Made by a program: the position numbers and the translations under genes
Part shown: positions 30,245 to 34,175 of the stretch, piece after piece
How the letters are laid out: every line of letters begins with the position of its first letter
Numbering within the stretch: position 1 is the first letter of the stretch
Notes under the pieces: model-generated
What the model was told of the DNA's origin: nothing
What the model saw: the letters and a program-made list of their open reading frames with translations, nothing else
Databases searched by the model: none
NCBI GenBank assembly: GCA_029243145.1
Contig: JAQWSQ010000159.1
Span: 1-34,175, forward strand
Direction of reading: 5' to 3'
Length of the DNA stretch: 34,175 nt
Source: Planctomycetaceae bacterium
GTDB taxonomy: Bacteria; Planctomycetota; Planctomycetia; Planctomycetales; Planctomycetaceae

Positions 30245-31054
30245 ATGAAGTTAAAAAATCTTGCGGAGATGATTGGTTTTCGCAAAAAAGCACGTAATTC
30301 AGAGTACACGACGCGAACATTCCCGCTATCAGGTGGCAAAACGGTCTATTTTGCGAAAAGGCTCGTTAATAAGAATTGCAATTTCACGATTTCCGATGAA
30401 GTGATTGATTCCTTCCGAGAATATATATCCGAGGGCGATTTTTGTATCGATATCGGTGCTTCACGAGGTGACTCAACTCTGCCTATGGCGATTGCTGCGG
30501 GAACAACCGGCTGCGCCTTGGCGATCGAGCCCAACAGGTACGTTTATCATGCACTCGAACGAAATGCTCGTTCGAATCGCCATCTCTGTAATATTCAGAG
30601 CATCATGGCGGCTGCCTCCGATCAGGAAGGTTTTTTGACCTTCAATTATTCTGATCCCGCATTCATCAATGGTGGAGAACACCGAGGCATTTCGAAACTC
30701 AAGCACGGTCATATGTATAAGCTCGAAGTGTTTGCGATCGATCTGGCCAAAGAATTGGAAGAGTGTTATTCGGATTGGTTACCGAAATTAAAATTTATCA
30801 AGGTCGATGCCGAAGGAAACGATCTCCACATTCTGAAATCGCTGGAATCAATCATTCGAACCTACAAGCCGGCTCTCAAGTGCGAGGTTTTCAAACGCAC
30901 CAGCGCGGAATACCGCCAAGAGTTGATTCATTTTCTGGGTGATCTCGGCTATTCTGCTCGACGGATTATCAACGAGCCGATTGAGCCTGGACCGGAACTC
31001 AACCCGAAGAATATGTCAGAATTTCGCCATTTCGATATCCTTGCGGTTGCTTAG
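30245..31054 (+). CDS. FkbM-family SAM-dependent methyltransferase
   Basis: A 269-residue protein of the FkbM (Methyltransf_21) type. The SAM-binding loop is F-C-I-D-I-G-A-S-R-G-D at 66-76, with the acidic ribose contact expected at E95 (A-I-E-P-N). The family motif K-V-D-A-E-G-N-D is at 186-193 and is followed by L-K-S-L. Such enzymes commonly O-methylate sugars or small molecules; the substrate here is unknown. No signal peptide is visible. The ribosome binding site is poor. It lies between the intact esterase and the esterase pseudogene and seems to have its own promoter. Confidence 0.85.
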   Translation: MKLKNLAEMIGFRKKARNSEYTTRTFPLSGGKTVYFAKRLVNKNCNFTISDEVIDSFREYISEGDFCIDIGASRGDSTLPMAIAAGTTGCALAIEPNRYVYHALERNARSNRHLCNIQSIMAAASDQEGFLTFNYSDPAFINGGEHRGISKLKHGHMYKLEVFAIDLAKELEECYSDWLPKLKFIKVDAEGNDLHILKSLESIIRTYKPALKCEVFKRTSAEYRQELIHFLGDLGYSARRIINEPIEPGPELNPKNMSEFRHFDILAVA

Positions 31055-31198
31055 ATCGCAAGTTTTGAAGCCGTCAGTTCTATTGATGCATTTGCTGATA
31101 TCTCAGTCATTGAAAGACTGTGTGCCAGCGGAGCGCGTCGGCGCGTCAAACCGGAAATGTTCAGCAATCCATGATTGTTGCGGTTGGCATCATGTAAA

Positions 31199-31458
31199 GA
31201 CCCCGAGTATCTCAGCAAGCTCGTGGGTCTGGTGAAGCATCTGCGACGTGATCTCAAACAGCCTGAATGACTGTTCGTCGCGGGTGAGGTCTATGGCGAC
31301 AAACCGGTCAACGGGCAGAAGCTGCCAAAAAACTCTCGGGGACGGCGGTTGCCAGTGCCGATGACTTGACCGTCTTTGATGGCGTTCATTTCGATAACAA
31401 GAGCCAAAAGGCGCTCGACAGTCGATACGTCAAGGCGTGGTTGGGGCGGGTGAAATAA
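31199..31458 (+). pseudogene. Decayed 3' fragment of the SGNH/CE6-like esterase
   Basis: This stretch aligns with 29863-30130 of the intact esterase. The last hundred or so bases differ at only about five positions. The copy has an in-frame TGA where the intact gene has TTA (after K-Q-P-E), and a net loss of 7 bases after the P-V-N-G codons, which shifts the frame. The region for the signal peptide and Ser33 is missing; similarity fades into TGGCATCA near 31186. The D-G-V-H codons are still readable. It looks like a recent partial duplication that has lost function. Confidence 0.85.
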
Positions 31459-31666
31459 AGAGCAGGTTTCGAAGGTGAAATACGGAGTTGAACAATCTCC
31501 CCTAAAAAGGCAGTTTGATACGTCTCGACGACCAGCATGAGATCATCTTCTACTGAGATCGGAAAAAAACGATTTCGCGCGGAGTTTTCCTGTGAAATGG
31601 CCCCCTCGCTTGAATCTCCCCGTCATCCCGGTACCCTTGAGAAAATTTGCGCTTTGCGGACGAGCG

Positions 31667-31689
31667 ATTCTCCCGAATCACGGGAGAAT
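31667..31689 (+). promoter_or_regulatory. Leader hairpin upstream of carB
   Basis: ATTCTCCCG (31667-31675) pairs perfectly with CGGGAGAAT (31681-31689) around an AATCA loop, ending 60 bases before carB. No T-tract follows on either strand, so it is not a standard terminator. It may be a leader control element or a protein-binding site; the function is not shown. Confidence 0.4.
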
Positions 31690-31749
31690 TATCGGTAGAA
31701 GCGTGAATGGAAATCCAGGACAGACTTAAGGTTAGGGAGACCGGACCAG

Positions 31750-34175
31750 GTGCCTAAACGCGAAGATATCCAAAAAATTCTGATTATTGGTTCGGGCCCG
31801 ATTGTGATTGGGCAGGCGTGCGAGTTCGATTACTCGGGGACTCAGGCGTGTAAATCTCTTCGGGAGGAAGGCTACGAGGTGGTCCTCGTGAATTCCAATC
31901 CCGCCACCATCATGACCGATCCAGAAACAGCCGACCGGACGTATATCGAGCCGATTACTTGGCAGTATGTCGAGAAGATCATCGAAAAAGAACGGCCCGA
32001 TGCTCTGCTTCCCACGTTGGGTGGCCAAACGGGTTTAAACACCGCCATGGATCTCGCGCATAACGGTGTCTTGGAAAAATACAACGTCGAACTGATCGGT
32101 GCGCGCGAAGAAGTGATCCAGAAAGCCGAAGAACGCGACAAATTTAAACAGGCCATGGCCAACATCGGCTTGGAAGTTCCCCGCAGTTTGATCGTCCATA
32201 GCATGGAGGATGCGCGTGCGGCACTGGAAGAACTCGGGCTGCCTTTGATTATTCGTGCCAGCTATACTCTCGGTGGTGTTGGTGGTGCCATTGCTTACAA
32301 CCGTGACGAGTTTGAAGAACAGATTCGGAACGGGCTTGCGCTGTCACCGATCAATGAAGTGTTGATCGACGAATCGATTCTCGGCTGGAAAGAGTACGAG
32401 ATGGAAGTGATGCGCGATCACGCCGATAACGTGGTGATTATCTGCGCCATCGAAAACTTCGATCCGATGGGAATCCATACCGGTGATTCGATTACGGTTG
32501 CTCCCGCTCAAACATTGAGCGACAAAGAGTATCAACGAATGCGTGATGCGACGATTGCCGTGATGCGAGAAATCGGAGTCGAAACGGGTGGCTCAAACGT
32601 ACAATTTGCCATCAACCCGGATGATGGTCGTATGGTTGTGATCGAAATGAACCCTCGGGTGAGTCGGTCATCGGCATTGGCGTCTAAAGCGACTGGTTTT
32701 CCAATTGCCAAGATTGCTGCGAAATTGGCCGTCGGTTATACGCTCGATGAAATTCCGAACGATATCACTCGGGAAACATTGGCCTGTTTTGAGCCGACGA
32801 TTGATTATGTGGTCACCAAAATTCCTCGCTGGACGTTTGAGAAATTTCCCGATGCCGATGCGACACTCACCGTTCAAATGAAGTCGGTGGGTGAAACGAT
32901 GGCCATCGGACGAACCTTCAAAGAGTCTTTGCAGAAAGCGCTGAGAGGACTGGAGATTGGACATTTCGGATTGGGTGGTGGGAAAAAAGACTTGTGGGGA
33001 ACCAGCAAACAACCTGCGCTTGATGAAATGACCCAAAAACTTTCGACTCCCAACGAAGAGCGAATTTTCTACCTGCGATACGCTTTCAAAGCAGGAATGA
33101 CCATTGAAGAGTTACATGAACTGACAGATATCGATCCTTGGTTTCTGGAGAGCTTGCAGCAGATTATCTCCCTCGAAGAAGAAATTCGGGAGCATCAGCG
33201 CGTTCAGGATCTCTCGCCTGAACTTCTTCGCAAAGCCAAAGAGTATGGTTTCTCTGATATGCAATTGGCAGGTTGGCTGAATAGTTCCGACACAGAAGTT
33301 CGCAAGCATCGAAAAGGGCTCGGTATCGAAGCGACCTTCAAGCAGGTCGATACTTGTGCGGCGGAGTTCGAGGCATACACGCCGTATTATTATTCAACCT
33401 ACGAGCAGGAAGACGAAACTCCCGCGAAAGAAGCGGGCAAGAAACGCATCATGATTCTGGGTGGTGGGCCGAACAGAATCGGGCAGGGGATCGAGTTTGA
33501 TTATTGTTGTTGCCAAGCGGCGTTCGCGCTGGAAGAACTGGGGATTGAAAGCATCATGGTCAATTCGAACCCGGAAACGGTTTCGACCGACTATGACACC
33601 TCCGATTATCTGTTTTTCGAGCCGTTGACGATTGAAGACGTCCTCAATATCTGCGACCGAATGCAGCCAGATGGTGTGATCGTGCAGTTCGGTGGCCAAA
33701 CTCCGCTGAATCTTGCCAAAGGTCTCGAAGCGGCAGGGATTCCGATTATCGGAACTTCCCCCGATATGATCGATGCCGCGGAAGACCGTAAACGCTTTCA
33801 GGAAATTCTCTATAAGTTAGACCTCAAACAACCTCCCAACGGGATCGCCTACGATATCGAAGGCGCTCGGAGTGCCGCCAATCGCATTGAATACCCGGTC
33901 CTCGTGCGGCCCAGTTATGTGTTGGGTGGTCGTGCGATGGAGATTTGTTACGACGAATTGTCTCTCGTGCGATATATGGATGAAGCCGTGGATGTCTCCC
34001 CAGATCGTCCCGTGCTGATCGACAAGTTTCTGGAAGACGCGATTGAAGTCGATGTTGATGCCATCTCGGATGGTGTGCTGACTTTGGTGGGTGGGATCAT
34101 GGAACACATCGAAGAAGCCGGCGTCCATTCCGGCGATTCCGCCTGTGCCCTGCCGCCGCATTCTCTGCCAGGTGA
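31750..34175 (+). CDS. carB: Carbamoyl-phosphate synthase large subunit (3' truncated by window edge)
   Basis: The first 808 residues of an enzyme that usually has about 1070. It makes carbamoyl phosphate from bicarbonate, ATP and ammonia passed from the small subunit, feeding pyrimidine and arginine synthesis. The start is GTG at 31750 with AGGGAG 10 bases upstream, giving M-P-K-R-E-D-I-Q-K. The first ATP-grasp half has [12 protein letters not shown] near 21-32 and [10 protein letters not shown] near 302-311. The second half starts near residue 563 with [15 protein letters not shown]. Frame and motifs are intact to the edge. carA is not next to it in this window. Confidence 0.96.
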   Translation, partial: MPKREDIQKILIIGSGPIVIGQACEFDYSGTQACKSLREEGYEVVLVNSNPATIMTDPETADRTYIEPITWQYVEKIIEKERPDALLPTLGGQTGLNTAMDLAHNGVLEKYNVELIGAREEVIQKAEERDKFKQAMANIGLEVPRSLIVHSMEDARAALEELGLPLIIRASYTLGGVGGAIAYNRDEFEEQIRNGLALSPINEVLIDESILGWKEYEMEVMRDHADNVVIICAIENFDPMGIHTGDSITVAPAQTLSDKEYQRMRDATIAVMREIGVETGGSNVQFAINPDDGRMVVIEMNPRVSRSSALASKATGFPIAKIAAKLAVGYTLDEIPNDITRETLACFEPTIDYVVTKIPRWTFEKFPDADATLTVQMKSVGETMAIGRTFKESLQKALRGLEIGHFGLGGGKKDLWGTSKQPALDEMTQKLSTPNEERIFYLRYAFKAGMTIEELHELTDIDPWFLESLQQIISLEEEIREHQRVQDLSPELLRKAKEYGFSDMQLAGWLNSSDTEVRKHRKGLGIEATFKQVDTCAAEFEAYTPYYYSTYEQEDETPAKEAGKKRIMILGGGPNRIGQGIEFDYCCCQAAFALEELGIESIMVNSNPETVSTDYDTSDYLFFEPLTIEDVLNICDRMQPDGVIVQFGGQTPLNLAKGLEAAGIPIIGTSPDMIDAAEDRKRFQEILYKLDLKQPPNGIAYDIEGARSAANRIEYPVLVRPSYVLGGRAMEICYDELSLVRYMDEAVDVSPDRPVLIDKFLEDAIEVDVDAISDGVLTLVGGIMEHIEEAGVHSGDSACALPPHSLPG

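Larger units (their letters stand above)
31055..31749 (+). other. Non-coding stretch between the FkbM gene and carB
   Basis: No intact gene is visible in these 695 bases. They hold the esterase remnant (31199-31458), a GC-rich patch with repeated GCGCGTC near 31135-31147, a 9-bp hairpin before carB (31667-31689) and the carB ribosome binding site. I found no convincing promoter for carB. Confidence 0.6.

Overview
The window is a dense, one-directional bacterial ribosomal-protein and RNA-polymerase cluster followed by a short accessory stretch and the start of carB. Every gene I can support is on the + strand. Gene order, a long L17 with an acidic tail, unusual L2 and S12 residues, an SGNH/CE6-type carbohydrate esterase and moderate GC point to a planctomycete, probably of the Planctomycetaceae/Planctomycetales. 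This is inference from protein features, because no 16S rRNA gene lies in the window.

Layout. 1-2048: end of rplK, then rplA, rplJ, rplL. 2402-10505: rpoB and rpoC, preceded by a 353-base leader with a strong hairpin. 10681-11622: rpsL and rpsG behind their own probable promoter and leader hairpin, closed by a textbook terminator. 11728-13827: an EF-G gene whose domain IV tip is unlike canonical EF-G. 14030-23840: the fused S10/spc series rpsJ, rplC, rplD, rplW, rplB, rpsS, rplV, rpsC, rplP, rpmC, rpsQ, rplN, rplX, rplE, rpsN, rpsH, rplF, rplR, rpsE, rplO. 23974-25338: secY, behind a terminator-like hairpin and a candidate promoter. 25626-28547: rpmJ, rpsM, rpsK, rpoA, rplQ behind a good sigma70-type promoter, ending in a UUCG-loop terminator. 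tuf, rpmD, adk, map, infA and rpsD are missing from the places they often occupy.

28679-31458 is accessory: a HELYH putative metallopeptidase, a secreted SGNH/CE6-like esterase, an FkbM-family methyltransferase, and a decayed second copy of the 3' end of the esterase. The methyltransferase therefore sits between two near-identical esterase 3' ends. carB (GTG at 31750) runs off the right edge.

The clustered genes together supply the translation and transcription core: most large- and small-subunit proteins, the three main RNA polymerase subunits, one EF-G and the SecY translocon channel. Promoters and terminators read from the sequence divide the cluster into at least four likely units: rplKAJL-rpoBC, rpsL-rpsG, rpsJ to rplO, and rpmJ to rplQ. 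secY and the EF-G gene look partly independent. I found no tRNA, rRNA, CRISPR array or transposase. I do not see a clear new multi-gene system. The best leads are residue-level oddities (S12 Arg88, EF-G domain IV tip, L2 loop, L17 insertions), the regulatory hairpins, and the esterase duplication around the methyltransferase.
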